Assembly (NCBI GenBank): GCA_045617845.1
Contig: JAZLJL010000084.1
Coordinates: 4,876 to 68,875, forward strand
DNA: 64,000 nt
Direction: 5' to 3'
DNA from: UBA1181 sp045617845
Lineage (GTDB): Bacteria; Bacteroidota; Bacteroidia; Bacteroidales; Paludibacteraceae
The notes beneath the pieces were generated by a model, which saw only the letters and a program-made list of their open reading frames with translations, did no database searches and had not been told where the DNA came from. Shown here piece after piece: positions 18,059 to 26,315 of the stretch. Position 1 is the stretch's first letter, and each line of letters starts with the position of its first letter. A program made the translations under genes and the position numbers.

Positions 18059-18484
18059 ATGACAACAATCGAAAGTACGGTTACCAAGTCGCCCTATAGC
18101 GACGAAAAGATTTTCAACATTCTTTCCGACCTTTCCAATATAGAACGTGTCAAGGATAGGCTTCCACAGGATAAAGTGAAGAATATGACCTTCGACAAGG
18201 ATAGCTGCTCGTTCGAAATCGCAGAGGCGCCTATAGGTCCTATCTCCATCCGTATCATCGAACGTGAACCGAACAAGACCATCAAGTTCGGCTCCGACCA
18301 ATCACCTATCGCCTTCAACCTTTGGATTCAATTGAAATCAGTGGGGGAAAACGACACTAGGATGAAAGTGACCATTAAGGCTGACATCAACATGATGATT
18401 AAAATGATGATTGAAAAACCTTTGAAACAAGGATTGGACAAGATAGCTGAGATGCTAGCTTCCATTCCCTACGATAAAATCTAA
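18059..18484 (+). CDS. SRPBCC-fold (polyketide cyclase-like) protein
   Basis: A 141-residue protein with the START/Bet-v-1 pattern. It starts with SPYSDEKIFNILSDLSNIERV (helix), has a beta sheet containing GPISIRIIEREPNKTIKF, and ends in a long amphipathic helix. The fold binds hydrophobic ligands in other proteins, but no ligand can be named. I recall the same gene following pyrE in other Bacteroidales. A terminator follows directly. Confidence 0.82.
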   Translation: MTTIESTVTKSPYSDEKIFNILSDLSNIERVKDRLPQDKVKNMTFDKDSCSFEIAEAPIGPISIRIIEREPNKTIKFGSDQSPIAFNLWIQLKSVGENDTRMKVTIKADINMMIKMMIEKPLKQGLDKIAEMLASIPYDKI

Positions 18485-18509
18485 GGAATTGTTCTTCAAT
18501 TAAGTTCAA

Positions 18510-18544
18510 AGAAGGTTGTCAAGGTGGCAACCTTCTTTTTTTCG
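18510..18544 (+). terminator. Rho-independent terminator after the pyrE run
   Basis: GAAGGTTG and CAACCTTC form an 8-bp stem at 18511-18535 with a nine-base loop, followed by a run of eight T. It ends the DUF6242-PfkB-pyrE-SRPBCC transcript. Confidence 0.85.
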
Positions 18545-18694
18545 GCACCCCCCTGCCTCACATCCATACATAAATTTGCCTGATTCATCGATAAAAACAA
18601 TACATTCTGTAGATAATAGCCTTAATCATATAGTATTATCACAAAAATAACAATATATTGTATGTACATTAATAACAAATAAATACATAAAACT

Positions 18695-19252
18695 ATGTCA
18701 GAATTAAACAATGGAACTCCAAACTTGGAGAATGAGAACTCAAATGTAGTAAACAACCCAGTAAACACTCCTGAGGTGAAGCAAGAGCCAGTAACGACAC
18801 AACCAGTTGGGCAACCGACACAGCCCAAACAAACGGCTCAACCGACACAAGCGGCACCTCAAGCCACAGAGTTGTTTTACACTACAGGAGCGAAAAAGGC
18901 GGTAAAGGATATGTGTTCATGGGTAAAAATTATCGCGGTATTCATGCTGATCACTGAAATACTCCCCATCATACTTTCTTTATTAGCTGGAATAGGGAAC
19001 GGACCTATCACAACTATAGTATCTATTGGTGTGATTCTAATCTCCCTGATTCCAATCAGCCGAATGTTTAAATTCTGCTCGAACGCGAAGATCGGATTGA
19101 AACAAAATGATCCGAAGAGTATGGAAAAAGCCATGAAAGCAATGAATGGGGTATGGAGTTTCTTCGCCGTATGGATTTTACTCATTGTCATCATAGGCGC
19201 GATCGTATTTTTCGCGATAGGCATCAACTCCTTATCTAAATTTGGCGTATAA
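18695..19252 (+). CDS. Small membrane protein with Gln/Thr/Pro-rich N-terminus
   Basis: A 185-residue protein. Residues 1-60 are low-complexity and rich in Asn, Gln, Thr and Pro with no cysteine. Three hydrophobic helices lie at about 77-99, 105-125 and 155-180, with GLKQNDPKSMEKAMKAMNG between the second and third. The architecture resembles the DUF5362 family, but I am not certain. No signal peptide precedes the linker, so the N-terminus is likely cytoplasmic. It is a monocistronic gene with its own terminator. Function unknown. Confidence 0.7.
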   Translation: MSELNNGTPNLENENSNVVNNPVNTPEVKQEPVTTQPVGQPTQPKQTAQPTQAAPQATELFYTTGAKKAVKDMCSWVKIIAVFMLITEILPIILSLLAGIGNGPITTIVSIGVILISLIPISRMFKFCSNAKIGLKQNDPKSMEKAMKAMNGVWSFFAVWILLIVIIGAIVFFAIGINSLSKFGV

Positions 19253-19298
19253 ATCCTATTAAGTTTAGCAACCAATAGGAAGAACTAAAGCAAAACGT

Positions 19299-19338
19299 GA
19301 GCATCCAAGGGATATTTCTTTTGGATGCTCCTTTTTTC
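19299..19338 (+). terminator. Rho-independent terminator between convergent genes
   Basis: A perfect 10-bp stem, GAGCATCCAA at 19299-19308 and TTGGATGCTC at 19321-19330, is followed by CTTTTTTC. It serves the plus-strand membrane gene. On the minus strand it follows the EamA stop but lacks a T-run. Confidence 0.85.
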
Positions 19339-20222
19339 TAGTTTTTCCGCTCAGCCATAACCATCCCCACCACAATGGCAACCGCTCCGAGCATCGCCAC
19401 CCAAGTAATCCGTTCGTCCAACACAACCACAGCCGTGATGATGGTTACCAAAGGAATCGCATAAATATAATTGGAAGCTAAAACCGTCCCAAGGTTTTTC
19501 AACACCATGTTCCACACCAAATAGCCAAAAAGTGAGGAGAAAAGCGCCAACAAAAGGAAATTCAGTATCACGGCAGGCACAGTAATATTTTCCCAAGGAA
19601 TCACTTTCGGATCGCTCAGCAACAACGGAAGAGCAGTCAGACAACTATAGAAGAATACCTTGCGTGTGATGAAAAGAGGAGAATAACGTCCATGCAAACG
19701 TCGCATGCTGATGGAATAGACCACCCAGACCAAAGCCGCCCCCAACGCCAACAAATCACCTTTCAAAGAAAGATGGAGGACAAAGCGCCCGTTTAGCACC
19801 ACAAGCACCATGCCTACAAAAGTGAGCAGGGAACCGATTATCTGTCTGACACTCAGTCGTTCTTTCTTAAACAAAAGACTCACCGTAATCATAATCAACA
19901 AAGGATTTGTGCAGACAATCAACGACACGTTAGAAGTGGGAGACAATGTCAGCGCAGTGTTCTCCATCCAAAAATAGAGCGTACCGCCCATCACACCGCC
20001 TATCATCATCGTCAACTCATCCTTCCAGTTCTCCGCACGCCACACATCATGCGACAGGACCAAAAGAAGCAGGTAGGTAAATACGAAACGCATGAAAAAT
20101 ATGAAAACAGCCGAAAAATCATAGTTGAGCAGAATCCTCGTGGAAACAAAACTCGTTCCCCAGACGGTAACCGTCAGAACGGCCATCAGATGCCAAAAAT
20201 TTCTTCCTAACTTATCGGACAT
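19338..20222 (-). CDS. EamA/DMT-superfamily transporter
   Basis: A 294-residue inner-membrane protein with ten hydrophobic helices arranged as two EamA repeats. Features include LTVTVWGTSFVSTRILL near the start and ALVWVVYSISMRRLHGRYSP opening the second half. The family exports or imports small metabolites (amino acids, nucleotide bases); the substrate is unknown. ATG 20222 is preferred; an in-frame TTG at 20231 is nine bases upstream. It starts 10 bases after the Rieske-like lipoprotein stop, so the two are likely one transcript. Confidence 0.9.
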   Translation of the reverse strand: MSDKLGRNFWHLMAVLTVTVWGTSFVSTRILLNYDFSAVFIFFMRFVFTYLLLLVLSHDVWRAENWKDELTMMIGGVMGGTLYFWMENTALTLSPTSNVSLIVCTNPLLIMITVSLLFKKERLSVRQIIGSLLTFVGMVLVVLNGRFVLHLSLKGDLLALGAALVWVVYSISMRRLHGRYSPLFITRKVFFYSCLTALPLLLSDPKVIPWENITVPAVILNFLLLALFSSLFGYLVWNMVLKNLGTVLASNYIYAIPLVTIITAVVVLDERITWVAMLGAVAIVVGMVMAERKN

Positions 20223-20231
20223 AAAACACAA

Positions 20232-20678
20232 TCAATTAGTGACCAGGATATATTCTCCGTTATCCCTGATATTACGATATAGCCTCAACGGGGACTTAGC
20301 AGAACCCTCCACAGGGTTTCCGACGCCATAGGACAAATCGAATTTGGATCCGCACAACGGACAATAAGCGAAAGGCATAGAGATGGTCAACGGATTCATC
20401 CTCGACTTATCATTCGGACATGCCAAATCACAACAACCCAATTTCCCCTCCAAATCACGGAAAATCGCCACGCCACCATAACCTAACTTGAAATTGGAAG
20501 GATAGACGCCTTGAAACTCATAAATTACGGCGTGATTAGGCGTACGCAAAGTGTTGTACTCACTCGTATATGTCTTCACGTAAACCTCGCTGTCAGGTAT
20601 CAGCGACTCATCATCCTTACAAGAGCAGGTGAGCTGCAGAAGGCATAGTCCAAAAGTGAAAAGTGAAAATCTGTTCAT
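20232..20678 (-). CDS. Rieske-fold lipoprotein with non-canonical cluster ligands
   Basis: A 148-residue lipoprotein with a signal peptide ending in a TCSC lipobox (lipid Cys18 or Cys20) and an acidic stretch after it. The body follows the Rieske [2Fe-2S] pattern, including LACPND (82-90), YCPLCGSKFDLSYG and GSAKSPLRLY. In a canonical Rieske centre two Cys and two His bind iron, as CPH and CPxHG. Here both histidines are replaced (CPND and CPLCG). Cys83, Cys87, Cys106 and Cys109 could form an all-Cys site for iron-sulfur or zinc. It is cotranscribed with the EamA gene. The redox role is inferred only. Confidence 0.78.
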   Translation of the reverse strand: MNRFSLFTFGLCLLQLTCSCKDDESLIPDSEVYVKTYTSEYNTLRTPNHAVIYEFQGVYPSNFKLGYGGVAIFRDLEGKLGCCDLACPNDKSRMNPLTISMPFAYCPLCGSKFDLSYGVGNPVEGSAKSPLRLYRNIRDNGEYILVTN

Positions 20679-20697
20679 CGCAGGGATATATTTTCGA

Positions 20698-20705
20698 CAA
20701 AGTTA
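20698..20705 (-). promoter_or_regulatory. Candidate -7 box for the Rieske-like/EamA pair
   Basis: On the minus strand this reads TAACTTTG, an exact match to TAnnTTTG, 20 bases before ATG 20678. A consensus -33 TTTG at 19-21 bases is lacking. Confidence 0.4.
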
Positions 20706-20795
20706 AGAACAAATCCTAAAACTTCTTCACAACGCTTATTTTTCTCTTCCACTTTACCTAAATTCGCGTATTAGTCGCTTTTTAAAATTATTCCA

Positions 20796-21908
20796 ATGTT
20801 AGAACTTTATTTCGACAAATGCGACGACCTACAAGTCGCCTATAATTATTTTCCGCCTCAATTCTCCTTGATGAAGGATTTAGTGGATAAGGAATATAAT
20901 ATCGCGCTCATAGGAGTGAAAAGCGAAATGAACGATGTGAATCCCGGCAGTTCGGCAGCGCCCGATGCCATCAGGCAACAACTTTTCGGACTACGCGGCG
21001 GATTCAAGAACATTCGGATTAAAGACCTTGGCAACCTGAAAAAAGGGAAGAGCCTTGCCGACACCTATGCGGCGCTCCGGGATGTGACGGATGAGCTGCT
21101 TTCACAAAAAATCATTCCCGTAGTACTCGGCGGAAGCCACGAACTCACTTTACCACTCTTCGAGGCGATAAAGAGACACACGCAAGCACTAACAGTTTCT
21201 GTAGTTGACTGTAAACTGGATTTTCCATTTAGCACAACGGAAATTTTCGACGCGAACACCTTCCTGGACCATATCATCGACGACCCCGCCACAGAAGAGT
21301 TCAAACTATTGGGATACCAAAGCTACTATTGCCCCAAGCCATACATGAACGAATTACAAAACACCAAATGTCAACTGATGCGCGTCGGAGAGATGTTCAG
21401 AAACATCGCCACGACCGAGCCTTTGCTACGCGACACCGATTTGCTCAGCATCGACATGTCGTCTATCAGGCATGCGGACTCACCGGGTTTCGCCAGAGCG
21501 ATTCCTAATGGGTTATCAGGGGAGGAAATATGCCAACTCACCCACTACGCCGGACTGAGCGACAGGATATGCGCCTTCGGTCTCTTCGAGGTAAACCCAT
21601 CATTCGACGACAGCGACCAGACCGCATCGCTCGCGGCCCAAATCATATGGCACTTCCTTGAAGGAATAGACAACCGTTACGGAGACTATCCCAAAAAAGA
21701 AATTAGTTCATACGAGGAACGAGTGGCCATCTTCCCATCGGAAAACGAAAAAAACATTCATTTTTACCACAATAGGGTCAACGGGAGATGGTGGATAAAA
21801 ATACCCACACAAACAGGCGACAAAATATACGCATGCCTACCTTCCGACTATCAAACAGCCTGCGAAGGCGATATCCCGGAAATATGGATGCGTTATTACA
21901 TGAAATAG
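20796..21908 (+). CDS. Ureohydrolase (arginase/formimidoylglutamase)-fold protein with altered metal ligands
   Basis: A 370-residue protein with the arginase fold order. The first His motif is LGGSHELT (His115) in place of GGDHS. The DAHxD motif is VDCKLD (138-142) with Lys for His. The SxDxDxxDP motif is SIDMSSIRHADSP with Ser for the second Asp. Several binuclear manganese ligands of active arginases and formimidoylglutamases are therefore missing. The C-terminal extension of about 60 residues (WWIKIPTQTGDKIYACLPSDY) is not part of classic arginase. It may be a catalytically changed paralogue common in Bacteroidales. It converges on the PHP gene with one base between stops. Confidence 0.8.
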   Translation: MLELYFDKCDDLQVAYNYFPPQFSLMKDLVDKEYNIALIGVKSEMNDVNPGSSAAPDAIRQQLFGLRGGFKNIRIKDLGNLKKGKSLADTYAALRDVTDELLSQKIIPVVLGGSHELTLPLFEAIKRHTQALTVSVVDCKLDFPFSTTEIFDANTFLDHIIDDPATEEFKLLGYQSYYCPKPYMNELQNTKCQLMRVGEMFRNIATTEPLLRDTDLLSIDMSSIRHADSPGFARAIPNGLSGEEICQLTHYAGLSDRICAFGLFEVNPSFDDSDQTASLAAQIIWHFLEGIDNRYGDYPKKEISSYEERVAIFPSENEKNIHFYHNRVNGRWWIKIPTQTGDKIYACLPSDYQTACEGDIPEIWMRYYMK

Positions 21909-21909
21909 C

Positions 21910-22629
21910 TTATTTCTCATCACGCTGAAGGCGCTGCCAAAACAAATCAGGCTTATCATTGATAATCAACGCCTCGGGGAATTCCATCTCCTGTATCAGA
22001 CGGAAAACATGGTCATATCTAGCCACATCGAATGAAATGTGCGCATCGCTGCCCATAATAACCATCAATTCATACTTCTTGCACAGCGCCAACAACTGTT
22101 TGTGACACTCCCACGCACGCTCTTTCCCGCGACTAGGGCTCAACGAACTGTTATTGATCTCCAACAAACAACGAGTATCCTTAGCGGTCTGCACAAGACG
22201 CTCAAAATCCAAATCCGCGGTACCATCCGCCGGATGGCTGATGATATCGATAAGAGGATTCCTCATGACACCGATCACGGCATCCGTATTCTCTTCGACC
22301 GTGCCAGGCTTGAAACACGAATGATGGATACCGGCAATGCGTATTTTCAGCTTACGTATGCTCTTCTCGCTCAAATCCAGCGAGCCATATGTATCCAATA
22401 TGTTGATTTCAGCACCGGTAAGAATTTTCACACCATACATCTCCTCGGGTATGACACTCAAGTTATTGAAATAAGCGGCATCACAAGCCCCCTTAATAGT
22501 AGGACCATGCTCAGCCATACCAAGCACCTGCAAACCTTTTTCGGAAGCCGCTTTCGCCATTTCCTGCATGGTGCTATAAGCGTGCCCGCTCACTATGGTA
22601 TGGGTATGTACGTCTAATGCTATTTTCAT
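21910..22629 (-). CDS. PHP-domain phosphatase/hydrolase (YcdX-like)
   Basis: A 239-residue PHP-fold metallohydrolase. The first metal motif is DVHTHT at 6-11. The further ligands are AEHGP, a glutamate in LTGAEIN, and GIHHS, then ISHPADG and GSDAHIS near the C-terminus. This fits the YcdX family of trinuclear-zinc phosphatases; the natural substrate is not known. It is monocistronic by position, converging on the arginase-like gene. Confidence 0.88.
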   Translation of the reverse strand: MKIALDVHTHTIVSGHAYSTMQEMAKAASEKGLQVLGMAEHGPTIKGACDAAYFNNLSVIPEEMYGVKILTGAEINILDTYGSLDLSEKSIRKLKIRIAGIHHSCFKPGTVEENTDAVIGVMRNPLIDIISHPADGTADLDFERLVQTAKDTRCLLEINNSSLSPSRGKERAWECHKQLLALCKKYELMVIMGSDAHISFDVARYDHVFRLIQEMEFPEALIINDKPDLFWQRLQRDEK

Positions 22630-22786
22630 GATATGATCGTTATATCACAAATATAATTAAAGTCCGTTAAATTTTCAAAAGAAGGAAGGCATTTTTCAAA
22701 AACTAACACCTATGAATCACCACTTACAGGAACGGACATGGACAGCACATTTTGGCTGAATCCTATGCGAAAGTTAAAATCTTTTG

Positions 22787-22794
22787 TATATTTG
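22787..22794 (+). promoter_or_regulatory. Candidate -7 box for the CHASE2-caspase-DUF4384 cluster
   Basis: TATATTTG fits TAnnTTTG and lies 17 bases before ATG 22812. The -33 element at standard spacing is poor. No other promoter-like site was seen before the cluster. Confidence 0.4.
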
Positions 22795-22811
22795 TGACAA
22801 AGTGTATACTT

Positions 22812-24137
22812 ATGAGAAAGATTTTTAGATACATACTGCATTCAGTGGGAATCATGGTCATCATCGTGGCAATCTGTGCGATTGTGAACGAACTGAGATA
22901 CAGCAGCTCCTATTTGGACCCAGTGGGACAAATCTTGGGTAACTTCACCATGACCGATAGTTATTTCCAGACTGAAAACGACAAGGCGGACAAAGAAGCG
23001 GACGTCAGTTCGGAAGTCATGATCCTAGACTTGGCACAATGCTATTCAAGGGCGGACATCGCCGCCGGTATCGAATACCTGAACCAATCGGGCGCCAAAG
23101 TAATTGCGTTGGATGTCATCTTCGGAGGAGCGGGCGACGGCGATAGCATCGCGAACGATAGCTTGGAGCATGTAGTATCAAGATGCAAAAACGTCATCGC
23201 GGCTTGCAGGATGGTGCCAAGCTACGACCCATTGGCGAAAGTGGCGGCGAACGGCGATGAATCTAAAATCAACATGTACAAGAAGGAAGAATCCTACTTC
23301 GTAAAAAACACAGGTTGCGTGGAGGCCTGCGTGAACGTGGAGAACGAGACCATCCGTAAATTCTCCAAAACACTCACGTTCGGAGACACTACACTCAGCA
23401 CTTTCGTACACGAAATCGTCAAAATGGCTTATCCAGACATCTACGACGCATGGGAGAAAAGAGAAGAAAATGAAGAACTGATCCATTACAAACAGACATT
23501 CTACGAAAAGATAGAAATACTGGAGGTATTAGATATGATCAAGGCTAGAAGAGCCATAGAAAACATGGAGTTTGAAGAGCCTATCGAAAAAGAGATCATG
23601 CTTCAAGGAGCGAATGAAACAGACGAATATTTCAAAGGTTTGATTAAAGACAAAATCGTCCTTTTGGGAGACTATATGGACCTTAGGGATTTCCACGACA
23701 TCCCTATCAACATAGACGGGAGCAGACGAATCTGCGGAACCACCATCCACGGATACGCCATCTCGACACTGACCAAACCGGGCAGACTCATTAACCAAAT
23801 GAGCGAGAAGGATGGTCTCATCCTAGGTCTATTGTACACGTTATTGTATTGCATCATCTATTGTTGGATCAACGAGAAATACAACGACGTCTCGGGCGTG
23901 TTATCCACCACCCTGCAGATCGTCATGATGTTGGCGCTCGTCTTCCTCGGTGGATATCTGTTCATTGAACATCAATACAACATCACACTGCTCTATGCAT
24001 TGTTGGGAACAGGTCTCGCTGGTTATGGAGCGGAAATATTCTACTTCATTGTATTTAAGATACAAAAGAAGATAGCGAAGCGTAAAGGTGGGAAAACGCT
24101 GGAACAGGAAATAGTAGAAAATATAGAAAAACGATAA
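22812..24137 (+). CDS. CHASE2-domain membrane sensor-like protein without output domain
   Basis: A 441-residue protein. One N-terminal membrane helix (about 7-25) is followed by an extracytoplasmic CHASE2 domain of about 300 residues. Its recognisable parts are VMILDLAQCYSRADIAAGIEYL, GAKVIALDVIFGG and the end motif KIVLLGDYMDLRDFHDIPI with GTTIHGYAI. Three membrane helices follow at about 345-425. The protein stops after a short basic cytoplasmic tail, with no kinase, cyclase or other output domain. ATG 22812 is preferred over 22752. The next gene starts four bases after the stop. A sensing or scaffold role for the exported caspase-like protein is inference. Confidence 0.85.
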   Translation: MRKIFRYILHSVGIMVIIVAICAIVNELRYSSSYLDPVGQILGNFTMTDSYFQTENDKADKEADVSSEVMILDLAQCYSRADIAAGIEYLNQSGAKVIALDVIFGGAGDGDSIANDSLEHVVSRCKNVIAACRMVPSYDPLAKVAANGDESKINMYKKEESYFVKNTGCVEACVNVENETIRKFSKTLTFGDTTLSTFVHEIVKMAYPDIYDAWEKREENEELIHYKQTFYEKIEILEVLDMIKARRAIENMEFEEPIEKEIMLQGANETDEYFKGLIKDKIVLLGDYMDLRDFHDIPINIDGSRRICGTTIHGYAISTLTKPGRLINQMSEKDGLILGLLYTLLYCIIYCWINEKYNDVSGVLSTTLQIVMMLALVFLGGYLFIEHQYNITLLYALLGTGLAGYGAEIFYFIVFKIQKKIAKRKGGKTLEQEIVENIEKR

Positions 24138-24141
24138 AAGA

Positions 24142-26166
24142 ATGAGAAAGTACTTATTGACATTATGTATGTTGGCTTTAGCCGTTGCCAATGCGCCGGC
24201 ACAAAAACCGAACAAAAGCCCCAAAACAGGCAAATGGGGTTTCATGAATGGTAGCACATGGGTGATTCAGCCTATCTACGAGAACCTTGACCCATACAAC
24301 GCCTTCGGAGGGAAAAAATATGCGATTGTGCAACTCCAAGGCAAATGGGGCGCCATCGGCATAGACGGCAAATATTATTGCAAACCCGTCTTCGCGACCA
24401 AGGAAATCGCTCTACGCGCCGCTAAACTAGCAGTGAAGGGCGGCGACAGAAGTGTTTTCCTAAGCGCAACTTACGACAACACAGCGAACAAATGGGGATT
24501 TGTGGACTATACAGGTGAATTGTATTTCCGCCCTATTTACGAAGAAGTGGATAATGAATTTTGCTTCGACAAAGGGAAGAACTACACCATCGTGAAACTC
24601 GACAAACAATGGGGTGCCGTGGACCGTGAGGGTGTTATGGTCATCAATCCATTCTTCACATCCAAGGAAGACGCCCGTAAGGCCGCGAAAGAGATGGAGA
24701 TGGGCGCCGTTTTGGGCGACAACATCTACATCGGTTTGAAAAACGGAGTGAAGAAAATCGGTTTCATCAACTACCTCGGTAACTGGACAATGAAACCAGT
24801 GTTCGAAAACGTGGATAAGACCGCCCTTTTCAGCGCAACCTGCAACTACGCTGTCGTGAAATATAAAGGGAAATGGGGCGCTATCGACCGCGCTGGAAAC
24901 TTTGTGGTTAAACCCACATTCCCAGACATGAACGCGGCGAAGAACGCGGCAAAGAAATGGCAAGCTAACAACCCTAAAGGCAGAATCGCCTCTTCACAAG
25001 TGCCTAACCTGGAATCTTTCGCTTATAAGACTCCAAACCTGGCCGCACAAGAACCTCAAAAGAGACCTGACCCTACTCCGGCTAAGCCTACAACGGGAGG
25101 GAACACCACGCCTAGCAAAGTGGAACCTACACCAACCGTCACCCATGTGGCGGAAGGCGCCCCAACAATCAAGATTTTGTCTCCTAAGGACGGAGCGCAA
25201 TACTCTTCCCCAGAGGTAACCTTCACTTACGAAACGTCCACACACGACGGCAGCGAACCTGAAATCATCGCTTACATCAACGGTGAATTAATGCCTCGCA
25301 CCAAAGGCGTGAAACGCGTCGGGAAACAAGTTACACTCACCTTACCACGCGTGAACGATTGCCGTGTGCAATTAATCGCTAAAGACAACAGGGGACAAAA
25401 CAGTGACCCTGCCGTAGTATTGCTTCATTACCGTGGCGACCGTCCTAAACCAGCTTTGCACGTCTTCGCCGTGGGTGTCAGCGACTACGACCAGGCGGAC
25501 CTCAAACTGCAACACGCGGCTAAAGACGCGGCAGATTTCGTCAACACGATCAAGACCTGTAACTTGTCGCAATACCAATCTCTGAAAACGGCTAACCTCA
25601 TCCAAGACAAGGCCGCTTCCGACAAGAACATCAAGAAGGGTCTCTCCTCTTTGGTTAATGGTGCGAGCCAAGGCGATGTCGTCCTCCTCTTCTTCTCCGG
25701 ACATGGTGCGAAAGAAGGTGCCGAGACTTATTACCTCTCATGCAACGCCGAGAGCAACGACCTCTTCGCTACAGCGGTCGACTTCGATATCATCCGCAGC
25801 GCACTGAAGAGATTGAAGGATAAGAAGTGCCGCATCATCATCTTCATGGACGCATGCCACTCAGGCTCAATGTATGGTGTGAGATCTGCCGCTGAAACAT
25901 TCTCCATGGCAGAACCGGACATCATCGGTTTCTACTCTAGTACGGAGGCACAAAAGTCTAACGAATCTGAGCAATGGGAGAACGGTATATTTACCAAGGC
26001 ATTGCTCGAAGGTATGAACGGAAAGGCTGTGGATGAAGAGGGCAACATCACGCTCGACGCTTTGGAGCTCTACATACGCAACCAAGTGAGACAAGCGACG
26101 AACGGCAGACAAATGCCTATTTTCGAGAACAGACAAGGTAATTTCATCCTATTCGAGAAGAAATAA
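24142..26166 (+). CDS. Exported caspase-like (C14) protease with WG repeats
   Basis: A 674-residue protein with a signal peptide (about 1-21). Six WG-type repeats start at KWGF31, KWGA68, KWGF117, QWGA156, KIGF205 and KWGA244. A Pro/Thr-rich linker covers about 300-340 and an Ig-like domain about 341-430. A caspase/metacaspase domain runs from about 440 to the end, with catalytic His521 in FFSGHG and Cys572 in MDACHSG; both are intact. Metacaspases usually cut after Lys or Arg; the target is unknown. Placing an active caspase fold outside the cytoplasm is unusual and is read directly from the signal sequence. It lies four bases after the CHASE2 gene, so the pair is one transcript. Confidence 0.92.
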   Translation: MRKYLLTLCMLALAVANAPAQKPNKSPKTGKWGFMNGSTWVIQPIYENLDPYNAFGGKKYAIVQLQGKWGAIGIDGKYYCKPVFATKEIALRAAKLAVKGGDRSVFLSATYDNTANKWGFVDYTGELYFRPIYEEVDNEFCFDKGKNYTIVKLDKQWGAVDREGVMVINPFFTSKEDARKAAKEMEMGAVLGDNIYIGLKNGVKKIGFINYLGNWTMKPVFENVDKTALFSATCNYAVVKYKGKWGAIDRAGNFVVKPTFPDMNAAKNAAKKWQANNPKGRIASSQVPNLESFAYKTPNLAAQEPQKRPDPTPAKPTTGGNTTPSKVEPTPTVTHVAEGAPTIKILSPKDGAQYSSPEVTFTYETSTHDGSEPEIIAYINGELMPRTKGVKRVGKQVTLTLPRVNDCRVQLIAKDNRGQNSDPAVVLLHYRGDRPKPALHVFAVGVSDYDQADLKLQHAAKDAADFVNTIKTCNLSQYQSLKTANLIQDKAASDKNIKKGLSSLVNGASQGDVVLLFFSGHGAKEGAETYYLSCNAESNDLFATAVDFDIIRSALKRLKDKKCRIIIFMDACHSGSMYGVRSAAETFSMAEPDIIGFYSSTEAQKSNESEQWENGIFTKALLEGMNGKAVDEEGNITLDALELYIRNQVRQATNGRQMPIFENRQGNFILFEKK

Positions 26167-26171
26167 TCGCA

Positions 26172-26219
26172 CGAATCAAAAGTAGAGACGGACGGCCGTC
26201 CGTCTCTACTTTTGATTCG
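26172..26219. repeat. Perfect 48-bp palindrome
   Basis: From 26172 to 26219 every base pairs with its mirror position, giving two perfect 24-base arms with the centre GGCC at about 26194-26197. The inner part (GTAGAGACGGACGGCC) is a variant of the GAGACGCACGGCC elements at 494-519 and 3119-3272. It lies just past the caspase stop codon. As RNA it would form a very stable hairpin that could end or process the transcript. Confidence 0.95.
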
Positions 26220-26223
26220 CACG

Positions 26224-26253
26224 GCATAGATACGCACGGCATAACACGGCCGT
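26224..26253. repeat. Second inverted repeat, ATACGCACGGC arms
   Basis: ATACGCACGGC and GCCGTGCGTAT form an 11-bp stem with an eight-base loop. It belongs to the same family and lies directly after the 48-bp palindrome. Together they fill most of the 149-base gap before the DUF4384-type gene. Confidence 0.85.
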
Positions 26254-26315
26254 GCGTATTTACAAAGTGGCATATTTTTTGTATTAGATTATATAAACCA
26301 TTAAAAAAGAACGAT

